From Wuchereria bancrofti (taxonomy: Eukaryota > Nematoda > Chromadorea > Rhabditida > Onchocercidae): 64,000 bases of DNA. Each line of letters begins with the position of its first letter. Positions within the stretch are counted from its first letter, which is position 1. Under the pieces are notes generated by a model that worked only from the letters and a program-made list of their open reading frames with translations, was not told where the DNA came from and did no database searches. Of this stretch, positions 33,301 through 48,300 are shown in pieces. Position numbers and translations under genes: made by a program. The stretch spans positions 8,274,115 to 8,338,114 of the forward strand of contig SSBO01000001.1 in assembly GCA_005281725.1 (NCBI GenBank), read 5' to 3'.

Positions 33301-35636
33301 ATAGATTAAGAAAATTTTTTACAAACGGAATGTGCCTAGTAATTATTTATTGTCACTGAATTAAGTAAATCTTACGGTATCAAGTAGAAATAAATGCTAA
33401 AAAGAATAACTAAGCATTACAAAAACACATGGCGTTAACAGAGTTTTTTTTTTGCACCTTAATAAATAGGAAAGTGTAGTAAGACATTCAAGTTAGGCCC
33501 TGAAATCTGGCCTTAGTTTTCAACAGACGATAAATAATTTCAAAATATTTGAGTTTTATTTTGAAAAATCGCAGAAATCATAAAAAGATGAGGAAGAGTC
33601 TAGAAGGGTTTTTTCTTTCCTTACTGACCCTGAAAGATCGACTAGCTGATGTAGTGGTCAGCTCAATAATTGTGCATTTAGCAGGAGCTTCAAACTATCT
33701 TTCACCTTTGCCTGACTATCACTTATACATTTCCTCACTTTATTTGTTGCTGTATCGCACGCTTTGATAGATAATAGTAAGCGTAAAAATGTGTGATAGT
33801 AAATAGAATGAATAGAAAACTATTAGACGTTGCTTATGACCCCAAAACAATATCTAATAGTAATTTCAGTGAAGCGTTTTTTTATACGGTACTGAAATTA
33901 ATTTTGTTTCTACATCGAAATATTCAAAACTTTTAAAAACAACTCAGATCTACGGCAAACACAGAACAAATGAACTGTAATAAATTAATCAGTAATTTAC
34001 AACTTATTATTGCGAACTTTCATGCTTTCTATTAATTAAATAAACATCTGATAAAATATTGCAATTAATTATGCAAGACTAGATTTTCAGAAGATTTCTC
34101 CATTGTCTGTTTCAAGTTTTCAATTAAACTTGCTGAAATTAGTGAGCATAATTTTATCTTTAAATGAATGTTGATTCAGTTTAAAGTAACAGAACGAAAA
34201 TGTTTGGTTTTCCTTTACGTCATTATGTGCACATTTAAAGGAAAGAATATTAAAATATTCTTTAAAAAATAATAAATAATATAACAACAGGTGCAAAAAT
34301 GTTAAGATGGTATTATGTCGACTTACATTTATGACAAAAGAAGGATTGGAATTATTTGTTGGATGGTTTGTTGGATGCGATGTGAGCATGAATAGTAGTT
34401 GGCGCTGTTATCCAGCTGTTACAGCCTTCTGTTTTAGTGGATTATAGTTGTATTATAATTTGTTGCATATGCGTCTGATATTTAATTATTGTACCAACCG
34501 CTTGTAAAATTGCAAAGAAATAGAAAATTTCAAATTGTGTTACAGTTAAAATTTCAAATTAATCCTTATACATCATAATGTCACTTTTTTTTGAATGAAA
34601 TATAAAATAAAAAGTGATGATGGAACAGAAAAACAGAAATCGTAATGTAATACAAACTGGTGATGGAATATGAAAAGAAAACGATAATGAAACATAAAAC
34701 AGGATAACAGGAATAAAGCACAATTTTTTGTTCAAAATGAATTGCACTGAAAAATATCAGTTTCAAAAGTTTTAAATTCAGTTTTTTGGACTAAAATTTA
34801 AATAACAATTTATAAATTTAACGGTAACACAAATTTGCTAACTTATTGATTTATATAGATTTGTTCTGGTTATGTTTATTACATGATATTGGAACAAATG
34901 AATTAAGTTAAATACCTGAAATTTTGTGAAAAAATTCCTTTAATCTATAAATGGTATTTGAGTACAAAATAACCAATGCAATACAATTTGGCACAAAATT
35001 ATAAAAACTTTGTTTGAGCTTCCTCCTATTGAAGCAGCATGATATAGCATAGTGTAATTTTGCTTTAGCTTATTGATTTCAAGCGTTTTTTTTTTACTTC
35101 AGATCAAAATTATGAAATGTTGTGCCATGAGATTCGGAGCTAACTGTTGCTTTCAGATTTCTGGACTTATATTCTCGGATGATCCAAAATGAAAGCTTAA
35201 GATAATAAATTTATTTATTCTTTTTAAAATGTAATTAAATAAGTTTCATAGTAGCAAATGCTATTATTTATATCATCGTGCTGTATGACAAGCTTATTGT
35301 GATATCTATTACCACAAATAATCTAGAACAGCCTGACTGACTAGTATTTTAATTAAATACTTTATTAGATTGGTTGAGCAGATTTACTTAAACTTTTATT
35401 TCTGGAAAATTCGTTTTGCAACCGATTGCATAAATAATGCATTGTGTGGGCAATTATACTAATTATACTTCTATACTTACTATATTACATTAATTGTATC
35501 AATTATACTTTTTTTTGGAAACTTAAAAATAATTTAGGTCTAAAGTTAAATAGTCAAAATAAGTTATTTATTTTAATAAGATATATCGTAAACATTTTAC
35601 TGAAATATATTTGTTAAATTTCAAACAGTATAATAA

Positions 35637-35679
35637 AAATATATTTGGAAATATTGCGGAAATATTTCCAATATATTTG
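35637..35679. repeat. Near-perfect hairpin of about 19-bp arms
   Basis: aaatatatttggaaatatt, a short gcgg loop, then aaatatttccaatatattt. The arms pair with one bulged T. Isolated in gene-free DNA. Confidence 0.8.
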
Positions 35680-36477
35680 TAAAAGTGATATAAATGATAA
35701 TGTATCCATTGAAATCATTTCATATAAGTTTGTTATCTCAATTGTTTTCAATTAACATCACTAAGTTAAACTTTTCATTATGCTTTTTAACGTCAATTAT
35801 TTCCATTTACAAATCCGTTTTCAAATCGTATTTACAAATTGTAAATAGCAATTATTACAAGTCATTCTGTTTTACTTTAGTGCATACCTTTTTTATAGAA
35901 ATTGATAACGGTTTTTAGTAAAGTCAGATAACTGTTTAACTAATACACATCTAATCTAAACTAAAATTGCTCTATCTTGGATATATTTTACAGCACGACG
36001 TGGATATGCTATATAGCATGATCTTTATGCTTTGCAATATGATCTGAATTTATTTGAATTGCTTGCATATGTTGAATATAATCAAACGTATAATATTTGA
36101 GCATTGAAACAATTAAAAGGTATCAAACAGAATGTGCATATTTGCACAGTAAATGATCAGTCGCACTTACCTTTTTGTCCTCACTGATATTTTCTTTCCA
36201 GTGATCCATCTATTCAAATCCTCAAACTCCATTTTGACTTCACCTATTCACCTCAGAACTAATGTTGACAATTCCATTCGTAGTGTAATTGTGTCAACTT
36301 CTTCACACTGTCATAAGAAAACAACACTTACCGTTCCTGCAGTCTTCAAGAGGTCATCCTCATTAAAATCACTATAATTCATTCCAATCCATTACTTCAG
36401 ATTTCAACATATTCACTATTTGATTTGCTTCACAGTGGTTCCAATATATCCAGTAACTGATTTTCTTCGCAATCAGA

Positions 36478-36900
36478 TCTTAATGTATTATATATTATGT
36501 TATTATATGATGTATTATATATTTTATTATTATATTATATTAATATTATATTATATTAACATGCATTATTATATCAACATTATTATATTATATCATGTTA
36601 TTGTATTATTATTTTTATTATATATTATATGTTATATTACATTATAATAGTATTATATGTTATATTAAATTATATTAGTATTATTATTATTATTAATCAT
36701 TATTATTGTTATTATATTACTGCTATTATTATTGTCATTTTTATTATTATTACTATTACTATTGTTACCACTAATATTATTGTCATTATCAATTTTTTAT
36801 TAATGTTAGTATTATTATTACTAATATTATTATTATTGTTACTATTACTATTGTTATTATTATTTTCACTATTATTATGATTATGATTATTATCTTTAAT
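36478..36900. repeat. Long ATT/TAT microsatellite region
   Basis: More than 400 bases of tat/att/tta units, degenerate at the left (tatattat...) and cleaner (attattatt) at the right. It generates accidental open frames rich in Tyr, Ile and Leu. Confidence 0.9.
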
Positions 36901-39567
36901 ATAACTATCATTATTAAAAAATCATTTTTGTAGACGCAGAACAAAAATTTTTCAAAATTCAGTTAATGTCATTGTCGACGTTTCAAAAGTAGCTGGATAT
37001 ATTCGTGCATTCATATATTTCGATCAGTATAATTATTTATTAATATAGTGCAATCTACCTTTTACGTGATTGACGCTTCAGCGTACTTTACGCTCAATTT
37101 TGCCGTTGTCATAGCATCACCGACATCACTGTTTGCGCCCAATGTTTACGCTGTGTTGCTACACATTATTTATTTATTTTTCTAATTAAAATGAATGAAT
37201 TCTTAGTTGTTAAATGTTTGCGTCAAAATTCCTTTGTTAATTTGTTGTTTTCTACTGATATGCTTATAGATATAATTAATAAATAATGAATTATAAGTAC
37301 TATTTTATGCTTTTATAATGTTTAAAGATAATTTTTACTTAATTATCAAAAAAGTACACATACTTACTCATATTTGTTCCTATCTAATTTCAATTTATTG
37401 CTATCAAATTTGACTTATTGAGTTTTTTTTTTCCGCTGGAATGTTAACAGTTGGCTTTACCAGTTACTATTTTTTGATTTGCTTATTTATATATGTAAAC
37501 ATAACTACCTGATTACCTGCTTTAATAGTGGATTAGAATGAGGTGTTGAACCTTGAATATTTCGAATTTCATATTAATAATGGCTTAATTTAACGATAAA
37601 TTGTAGTCCATTATGTGGACAGTTCAACGTCCTCTTGGCTATAATTGACCAGAATTGTTTATTCTGTTTTCTGATTTCGGTCGTCAAATGATTTCTTAAA
37701 AATAATTTTTAGGTATTCATAAGATATTCTTATTATTTTATTTTATTTCATTTTTTTTTTAAATTGGATGTGTGCAATCCGTATTTCTTCTTGTAATAAT
37801 TTGTTTATATTTCAACTATGAAAATTTATGCTTTGAATGGACAACGGTATTGCATTATTGTTTCACTTATAGATATTTAGTTCGAATAGATCAGACGAAA
37901 AAAAGCGGATTTTGGTTCAATTTAAAGACGTATAATACTTTCGATGGTTTATTTTACTAGTACCTATTGACCTATTGAACGAAGGTTTTCAAAAAAGTCT
38001 TATTCCGTGTTGATTCTTATAATCTTAAAATGTGATGTAGTTATTCTGGCAACTATAAACACATATAGTCATATTTCTTTGCACGTATAATGTGACGTGG
38101 TATAGAAACCATTGCTTCCAAAGTTCTAATAATTTATTTTTATAAATAAGCAAATTTCATAGTTCCTATCATTTATCTTAGTAATATAAGTAATAATACT
38201 TATATTTCTGAATAGTCTTTGGACTACTCAGATGTACAAATGTAAATTTTTCCAAGAATGGTTCCAGATAATTTTGGGCTTACAGATGAACATGCTATTA
38301 TAAAACCTAATCATTTCAAACTTTGTTCACTATAAAATATTAAATAAATGAGAAAAAAGTAAGGATTTTTAATTGGGAATTATAATTTAGATAATAATTT
38401 TTGCAGCAAATTAAATGTACAATAATATTTGTTATCAACACAATATTTAATTTTTTTAAGTTATTAAATTAATTGGCATGCATTATTTTAATGCTATTTG
38501 TTAATGTTTTTATAAATAATCAAAAAATGCTATTTCATTATTGACCATTTTGCTCATTCGTTTTACCATTCGTTAATTTTCTTTTTCTTTGATAATTGTT
38601 GAAATTTCACATTCTGATTTTACATTTTCAAGTGGAACTATTATGAATGTAAAAATCTTTCAATTCTTTCTTCTTTGTTAAAAGATTTGTAATTATAAAT
38701 CATTGCAGTAATTCTTTAGGATTTGATTTGGACAGGACCAAACATAGCAATTTAATGACATATTAATATTTCGGAGGAAATTTATTCATTTCAAAATTAA
38801 AAGTTAATTTTTGGCAATAAATTATAATCTTTTTGGTGGGAATAATTATTCAATTTTTAGATTTGGGTTAATTTAAAGATTGCAGCTTTTAAAGTGTTAA
38901 CTAAATGAAAATGAAATGAATTACGAAAAAATTTTCTTTACAAATTTTCTTAAAACCTTACCATTTAATTTAAAATTTTTGCTAGTACTGTTTATAAATG
39001 TTTCAAATGAAACAGTTATTGTAGTATTTCAAAAAGAAAATCGTTTTAATAATTTGGTCTTACTTTTATTTTTTATCAAAAAAAGGACAAATAAACATTA
39101 AGAAATATTCGAAACATAAAACTTTTTCTCATATTTCTTCACTTATAATTTAGCAATAGCATAATTTAATTTTTGGCAAAAAATCTTATTTTCAAATAAA
39201 TAAATCAATTGAACGAAAAAAATCAATTCTTCCTTCATTATCATTAAATTAATACAAGTCAAGGTCATCATGGCAAATTTTTTCGTTTATTCACAAATGT
39301 TTGCGGTTTTGACCATTTTTTTCTTTCTCTTTTCTTCTCTTTCTTTTTTTCTATTGTGCCAAATTTTGCCATTATAATGTCACCCAGTAATTTATCATTT
39401 CTCTTTCTAGATACAAACGTGTGGAGAAATTTTTATCTTTGCAATGATTTGAAACGAATTAATTGACATGTATTTTGCTAACTTAATTAAGACAAAAAAT
39501 AAATAATAGATAAGTAAATAAATAAATAAGTAATTATGATAAGTTATTTAAATGTATATGAATATTT

Positions 39568-39597
39568 CTTAAGGTTACTTAACTTAAGGTTACTTAA
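39568..39597 (+). repeat. 15-bp tandem duplication
   Basis: cttaaggttactta is repeated directly after one intervening base. Confidence 0.85.
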
Positions 39598-42384
39598 ATA
39601 TTGGATAATAAAAAAATATTTAAAGATGATAAATAATTTAATAAATAATCCAATTAGTATCATTTTGCTTTTTTCGTTTTTTCTCTGTTTTTTGTTCTCT
39701 CTTATTTCATTTTTTTTACCATCAAATACAGCATATGAATTGATAACTTTTTTTTGCTATTTTCATTTAATTACTATTAATTATAAATATAAACGCCAGA
39801 TCAACAGTTATTTATATGATATGGAAAAATAAATAATATATGAAATTTTTTTCATAGAATACTTTATGAAAAAAATTTTTTTTGAACTAATTAAAGTCAT
39901 TTTTTGTATTTTTAATGTAATTAAAAATATTCAAGAAAAAAAAATGAAATTCAGCAATATGTTATGAAAAAAATAAAATTTCCTTTGGGAATACAATTGA
40001 TGTTTCATTTCTTTTCCTACGCTTTATCAAGATTTATTCGTTCGATTTTTTCTTAAAATTTCCTAAAATTTTTCAAACTTTTTTGCGCTTTTTTAATGCT
40101 TCCAATCAATCTTCTATTCAAACAATAATGCATGAATCAAATTTTTTGCCTAATCAATTCGGTAATTTTAATTATTTTAGCTAAATTTTTTTCCAATTAC
40201 TTTTATCATACTAGTGTTGATTACTTTAATTGCATTCTTTTCTTTCTTTCCCTTTTTTTAAATTTAATTTGCTTTGATCACTTTGATTTCATTTTATTCC
40301 TCATTATTTTCATTGAATATCGATTATTCTTCCTATTTTTGCTTTCAAACTAAAATTTTTAAAAAGTTATTTGCAACAAAGAAAAATTGCAAATAACGAT
40401 TCTTTCAACAATCTATTGAAATGAAATGCACATCTGATAATCGTTGTATCAATCAGATAATAAAATAATATTTGGTAGTTATGACCCAATTCTTTCTTCA
40501 AATCTTACCATAAATTTTATAGTTTCATATTATTAGAATTTTATTAAGCATTTGAAGCAAATTGATTATTTCAGATAGACATCAATTATATGAATAAAGA
40601 TAATTATGCTAATGTTTGCTTACAAATGTATTTATTTATGTATTATGCATATGTAAGACGGTATCAATAAACTCGTTTTTTAATAAATTTAACAGCTCCG
40701 TTTAAAAGCGATATTAGTTTATTTTTTGTATACATTAGAGTACTTCAATTGAAGTTTTAGTTATATATCATTTGATCGTTTATTAAGTTTCATTTTGGAA
40801 ATTTACTAATTTCACGCAATATTTGATAATTAATGTAAGAATCGAAAAAAGCACAAAGTGTTACTTACCTTTTTCTGGTATTTCAAACTTATTACTAGAA
40901 ATAAAAATTTATAACAAATTAAAATTCTGCAAGTAAACTGTTTCATATATGCGCAAGTTGATATCATTTTTTAAATTAAACAAAAATTTTGGAAGTTTTT
41001 TTTTCGATTAGAACTTTTCTTTTGAATGAGATTAAATTTGTTGCAATTATAAATGCAATTAAAAATTGCATTAATCCCATTTTTGTTAGATTTAAGAATT
41101 TAAAGTTAAACTTTTCCTTTATTTTGATTTTGACACAATTGGTTTTAAAATTGTTGACCTTTTTTGGTTCCACTTTTATATCACAAATAAATGAACGATC
41201 TTTTTTCCTTTCAAATGTGTTTCATTCACTTTTAATACCACAAATGCTATTATTTTCAGCACTTTCTTTAAATTCTTTATTTAAATGCAACCAATTTATA
41301 CACTACCATTATTCAAACTGTTACCTACTTCTACATATTACTTTTTATTAATATCAGATTTTAACGATTTCGCATTTTAACACAATTGATTTAGTAGCTA
41401 AATAACTGTTCACCTATCCTATTTAATTAATTAAATGTCGATGAATAATTATCTATTTCTAACGTAAATAGTTGAAATAACAAAATTGCATCTGTAAACT
41501 AGTTTTATAAAAGTAAGCTTATAACTGCTCAACTTACATATACAATAAGTTCAAAACTTATATTTTTTAATAAGTTTTGATAAATGTATCAAAGTGCTGC
41601 ATTACGACATTTCCTTCTAAATCAATTTTTGTCCATCTATTTTTTCTCTTAATAAACTTGCTCACAATTCGAGAAATTGTATAAAAAAAGAAAAGTATGA
41701 CTAAATCATATTTTCAAAATGCTTTTGTTAAATACTTTCTTTTATATTTTTTATTTTCTTTGTTTTTACTTGTTCTATTTAATGCTTTTTCTTCGATGAT
41801 AATGAAATGAAATTAATCAATGAATATTTTATTACCTGATTATTTGACAAAGGTTTTTTCGATTACAAATTTTTATTAATAATGAAAAACAATGAAAAAT
41901 TATTATGGAAATTATAAAATGAAAATTATAAAAATTATTGTGAAAATGTATCATTTTGCTTGAAATTATTTGATGAGAATGCTGTTTAATAATTAGTACA
42001 AAATTTAAAGTTTAAATACATTTAGAAGAAAAATTCGCAAAAAAAGATTCTACACAAATTTTACAAGGTTCGAACAGCAACAAAACACTAATATCTTTTT
42101 TATTATTTCTAAAAATATTGTTATGATGATCATTTTTGTATCAGAAAAATATAAATTTTGAACTTATTACAAGATAATTATTTTGTAGATTGCCATATGC
42201 GAAAAGCATTATTACTGAGGAAGAATCCATTGATAATTTTAAGCTTTAATGATATTTATAAAATTAATATATGATTTAAAATAAAATAATTCTAAACGTT
42301 ATCGACTAGTTGTCAAAATATACTGTTGAATATGATAAATTAAAGCTTAAATTAACTTAGAAAGCTAATTATACAAAATTATAG

Positions 42385-45300
42385 GAAAGAATATATGGTG
42401 TTTATAATGAAAGAGTATTATGATAGCGATGAATTGGCATTTTTTTTAGATATGGCAATGAATGAATCCCAGCGATGGCTTGAAGTGTTACTATCATTCC
42501 TTATTTATTTTCAAAAAATTGAAAGTTTTAAGTTTTTCCTCGTTTTGCTATCTTCCTTTTCTTTTTCAGGTAACTTGTCGAGAACTCTTTATTGATAGCG
42601 ACGATTTTATTTATTCATTACGCTATGGAACACATTTACGCAAGTAATTTTCTCAATTGACATGTGTACAATTATGCATTATTGCATGAAGCAATTAACA
42701 TAAATTTGAATTTTTGAAACGATTAATTAGCTTATTTAGCAAAATTAGGCTAAATTAATTAACTTGGTCAAAGTGTATCTTTATAAAAAATTAAATCAGA
42801 ATAAAATTATAGTAAATGGTCATTAACATACTATAGAATGATTGTATACTGTGATTACTGTATAATAGAGAATAGCATCATTTGCAATGTATAATTGCTT
42901 ATGTTTAAATCAAGTAATTAATTTATCATACAGTTGTCAATGTATCGTAAAATGATTGTATGCTATGATTAGAATATTGTGGGATAACGCCATTTCCAGT
43001 AAATAGTCACTTATATTTGAAATCAAATAAATCAGTTATTCACGTATCGTAGAATAAAGTTGTTTATCGTATACAATCTTTTGCATAGAGTAAAATCAGT
43101 CACAGTATGTATTCATTATAACTATATCCGTTTATATTTTACGATAGATAAATACAGCGAATATATTTTAATAAATAATAACGATATTTTCAGAATAATA
43201 AATAAAATAATACCTGGCTGTTTTGATTTATCTCGTAATCGTCATGGAAAAACCACTCAAACAACGCGTCAAATACTTATAAGAGCAAATGTACCGTATA
43301 CTGAAGTTAAGAATTACATCGATGATGAAGTATACATTATTTAACTAAATGTTTTTTTTCATTTTTTTTTTTGTTTTTGTTCTTTTTTTATAATGAAACA
43401 ATTTGTAAAACTTAAGTATATAGTTTGTATAGTTTATCTTTATATAGCTTATACTACAAAGTTTAGAAATTATATTTATAGGATTGGATATTGCAATTTT
43501 TGTTAATTTGTCTCTATCGATTACATATTCCACAACATTTACTTTTCTTACGTGAAGATTTGGAACAATATGAAGGATTTGAAAAACCATACGAAGTATT
43601 CATCAAAAAGCAGTATGTTTACATTTACTTCAAAGTACAAAAATTAGTACATAAAAATTAAAAATATACATAGAAAATAAATATGCATTTTTATATAGCA
43701 AGTGGTATACTCATCAACACATCAATATTCGTTAGCTAGTTTTATATCATCGTAAGGATAATAAAAAAGTTATTAACTGATTTTATCGGATTTTAAACGA
43801 TAAGATTGTTTTTTTTGGATTGCATGATTTTTTGAGGTTAAAAATTGATATAACAAAAAAATAAATTTTATTAAATTATGATGGTTTTGCAGAAATTTTT
43901 AATATTGAATAAATCATGAAAAGAAATTGTTTAATTTTTGTTTTCTTTGTTTACAAATCTTTTTTTCCTTCTTTTTTATCTAAATAATACAGTCTATCCT
44001 TTAATTTAGTTTTTAAGGTTACAAATTGTTGAAAAAGATTGTATTAAATATTTGATTCCTTTAGTCAAACGACTTACTTTTTATGTGGAAAATACATAAA
44101 TTAAGAAAAGAATCTAATATTGTGCCATAAAGGAAAGGAAATAATATTGTACTACATCAACAAATATTCATTTTTACAGGTTATCATTTGTATTACATAT
44201 TCAGTCAGTTTTTTTTTGGATGATTTTATAATTTAAAATATGATAAATGATAAAATATGATAAGTATTATAACAAAAGTTTGTTAATTAAGAAAGTTACA
44301 TCAGAAAATAACTAATTCAAGCAGTTTTTTCTCCTTTTGTTTTTTAACTATTTATATTGTGAAATTAGTTCTTATTTTAATATAAATGATAAGTAAAGCA
44401 AACAAATAAATAATAAGTGCAATTAATGCTAAAAAATTTATGTACGAATTTTAATTCAAATGTAATTAATTTTACATATTAAAACTTGAAGCGCAAGTTA
44501 AAAATGAAATGACAAAGAGGAAAAGATTGCAATTATACAAAAATTTATTAATAATATTAAGGGAACATCAAATATATGACTACTATTTCAGTAAAAGTAA
44601 TATTGAATGTAATTTCAATATAATTAAAACTTTCTGTAAATGAAGACGAAGAGGGGAAGTGTAAGTAATAAAATTGTTAAAAAGGCACTTTATGGGACTA
44701 TGATATGTGTCTGATTTGACATGATTTTGTGATAACGTATCGTATAGTATGCATGATGTTCTATAACAAAATAGTGATTATTTTTACTGCTTTTCTTTTG
44801 TCAAATTTAATAATATATTGTTTTTATTAGAAATTACTTATTATGGTAAATATTTTTACCTAAAAAGTTAGGACAAAAGTGAAGCTTTAAAATTCCAATT
44901 TCAGTCATTTTTTTCAAATTTTATCAAATAAATTTTATTATTTATACTTGCTCTGTCATTCCGTAATCATTCCTTATTGTCTGTTGTCAGCTCTGCTAGT
45001 TCTTTTAAAATTTGGTTTAATTATATTTTTATAAAGACTATAAACTGAGGAGTATGAAGGCTATGATAAGATATATATTTATGAAATTAACTTAATATGA
45101 AGCATATTCTTGTTTTATACAGTAACAACAATATCATCATAGCTTCCTTTAAATTAGCTAATAAATTCAATGATATACTTTTTTAATTACTAACCTAAAC
45201 ATCTTTAAAAATGCACATAATTATATTTAATAATAATATTTTTCATTAAATAGTACTACGAACAAAATTAGAGATGGTCTATTCAAGATGGAATTGTGTG

Positions 45301-48300
45301 GTTTGATAGTAAAAGATAATTGTATCCACCACTTTGTATTATGAAACTGTTTAAATTAGAAAAACGAAACAAATAAAACTCTAAATTTTAATCTCTAAAG
45401 TATTCATTAAATCTAATCTTGTCAATGACAATTGTATTATCAATCGTTCATTTCCTGATATTTATCATAGATAAATAAATTAGTTTAGTTAATAGTAGTT
45501 AGGTTGAAAGAGAGAAATTGATGATAGTATGACCGAGATTTTTGATATGTTCAAAGTTATGTATTACATGCAAGACAGATGAATCTTATACATACCAAAT
45601 GATATATATACATATACGAAGTGGTCAATGATCAATGAGAGATATTAATATAGATAGATGGATGGATAGATAGATGAATGTATACGTATCTGTTTTGAAA
45701 TTATTTTCTATAATTTCTATTACTACTAACTAGTATTACATCATCATGATCATAATCATCGTTATCGTCATCACTAGCATCACCATCATCATCGTCATTA
45801 TCATCACAATCTTCGTCATCAACCCGTGAAAGGACAATGATTCCTTCTTGTGAACTATATTATGATTTTAACCAACAATACTACTCCATTCCGTCAATGA
45901 CCAAATCATCACACGTGGCATTTTTAATTCAATTCTATTACCAAACCTATCAATCCCTCTTTCTTTTCTTTCATCTTTTTGTTCACTCTTCCTACTTTTC
46001 ACCCTTCACTTCTCTCTGTTATCTTCCTCACTTTTTAATTTAAATACACTTCAATTCCATTCAATAACAAGCTTCAATTATTATTTTAAATCAATTTTTG
46101 TTTATTGAAGGTTTTCTTATTTCTCGTTTTTAATTCCTTTATCTTACTGCTTGATTATTGATATGCTGGAAATATTTTTTTTATTTTTGAAAGTTTCTAA
46201 CCACATTTATAATTAGTATATATTTAAAAACTTCATTTAACAAATTGTTTTCCAAAATGGCCGACTTATAATGTAGTTTTTCATTAATTTGAACATCATT
46301 TTTTCAATTTTTAAAATTTTTTGCCATTTTTTGAAATTTTGGAAATTAAGGAATTTCACCTAATTTCAAATTTTTTTTATTGTTTCCGTTTCTTTAAAAT
46401 AACAATTTACCATTTCACCTTTTACTCCACCTCTTCCATCTTTTCCATTTTTTCTTTCCTTGCAACTATTACTGATATTTTTTCCATTTATTTCCTTTGA
46501 AATTTCATTTTATAACTTATCCCATTCACTCACTGTTCATTTTGATATAAAATTGACTTTGACATCCGAACAACAAAGAAAAGGCTAAAGCTGCTCACCT
46601 TGTGAAATATTATCTACCTCTTTTTATTTACATTCATTAGAAATAAAATCGCCACTTTTTCAAAATCTTAGTTATTATGCAAAATAATTAGCTTAATGAA
46701 TCATTATTCTTTTTTATTGTTTATCAGTTAAATTCTATTTTTTAGTTTTTTTAAAAATATTACTGGATAAATCTTTGATGTTTTAAACGCTGTTTTTTTT
46801 TTCATTGGTATTTTGAGTAATTTGCTTGATAATATAAAATTTTTGTATATTTAAATTCTAATTTTGTTCTAAACTTCTGGAAATTTCATTTAATTTCAAA
46901 ATAAACAAAGGAATAAATTAAAAAAGAAAAATATTAAAGGAATCTACTAAATTTCTAATATTTTATAGGCACGTAGTAACTAATATTTTGTTGTAAATTA
47001 TCAGTTTCATTATTAACTAAATCTAATTTATATTTTAGTGAAAAATTTTTCTCCCATCACTTCTTTCTCCCTCATTCATATCCAATTACAATTTATATTA
47101 ATTGTACTTTTCGATTTCTTAGAATTTCATCTTCAAATCAATTATTTGAGCATAAATCCACTGATTTACAAGATTTATTAATCCTCTTGTTTTTTTTTTT
47201 TTGTTATTTTTTCCAAGTTTAAACTGATGAAATAATTTTCAAAAATTTACCTTTACTTTTTGCATAATGATTTACCCTTGGTTTTTTCATTTTCATCCAT
47301 TACGAGTATTCCATCACTTATTTTTTTTCAACTAGCACTTCCTCTCTTACTATAAATTCCATTTACTTTTTCTTTCTCAATTGGAAAAGTGAAGAATGCA
47401 ATCCAATTAACTTGAATTAACTTAAATCGTTATGATATTAAAAGCCGAAAATTCCCAATATCAAATCAAATTTGATTTATCCAGTTTTTTGTACTTTTTT
47501 GAATAATGTCTAAAATTTTAAATAGAATTATATCTAAAGTAACGATTCGAGCAAAATTTCCATCCCAAAAAATTTTTAAAAGTTATTCCCGTAATTTTTT
47601 TAAAAAATATTCAAGATCTTTCGCAGAAATTTTTTAGTCTAACAAAGTTTATTTATTTTTTCGCAGTATACAAAAAAGATAATTAAAATAATTGATTTTT
47701 TTAAACAAAACAGAAAAAGCAAAAAATGTGAATATTGGCAGAAAAAAATTTTTTTTGATAGTCAAAATATCTTTAAGCCAAATTTTCCTTTTCCTTTTTT
47801 CTTTGTCCTTGTCACTTCCATTAATTTGCACTAATTTCATTTAATAGAAAATTTAACCTAAACATAATAATTATCTCCAAAATAAAAATATTAATATAAC
47901 AATAACAATGATATTACACTAAAATTAGACGATTATATCAAATTTCCTTTTAATATCACCTTTTCATCTTAAATTACTTTCAACTTCTACAAGTAATAAT
48001 CTTTTTCAACAATACAATGCAATTCGTAAAATAAATTGCTTGTCAATAAATTTTTGAAAAGTTTATTTATTAACAACTTTTAATGAATTAATAATATGAT
48101 AGTTTGCTGATAATATGACTGATCTTTCGAAATATTCATCATATAATTTAATAAAATCCAGTAAATACATAATTAATAATAATTTTATTTAGAAATGCAA
48201 TTGAAATTTTTTCAAACTATATGATAGTTGAAATATTTATTATAATTAAACTTGATATCTAAATTTTAAATTTTACATATGTAAAAGAAGAAAATTTTTC

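Larger units (their letters stand above)
31530..42384. other. 10.8-kb gene-free AT-rich region
   Basis: No exon series with consistent splicing was found on either strand. Open frames here are hydrophobic and low-complexity (Phe/Leu/Ile/Tyr from T-rich DNA). Distinct contents are two diverged GC-richer blocks (32385-32600 and 33085-33300), a hairpin at 35637-35679, a long ATT/TAT microsatellite (36478-36900) and a short duplication (39568-39597). It may be intergenic or, in part, the first intron of the calponin-homology gene. Confidence 0.6.

Noticed and set aside
36420..36880. Two plus-strand open frames rich in Tyr, Ile and Leu
   Set aside because: They are translations of the ATT/TAT microsatellite.
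39536..41351. Several hydrophobic plus-strand open frames that could suggest membrane proteins
   Set aside because: T-rich DNA gives Phe/Leu/Ile by default. No paired splice sites, no conserved motif and no consistent neighbouring exons.
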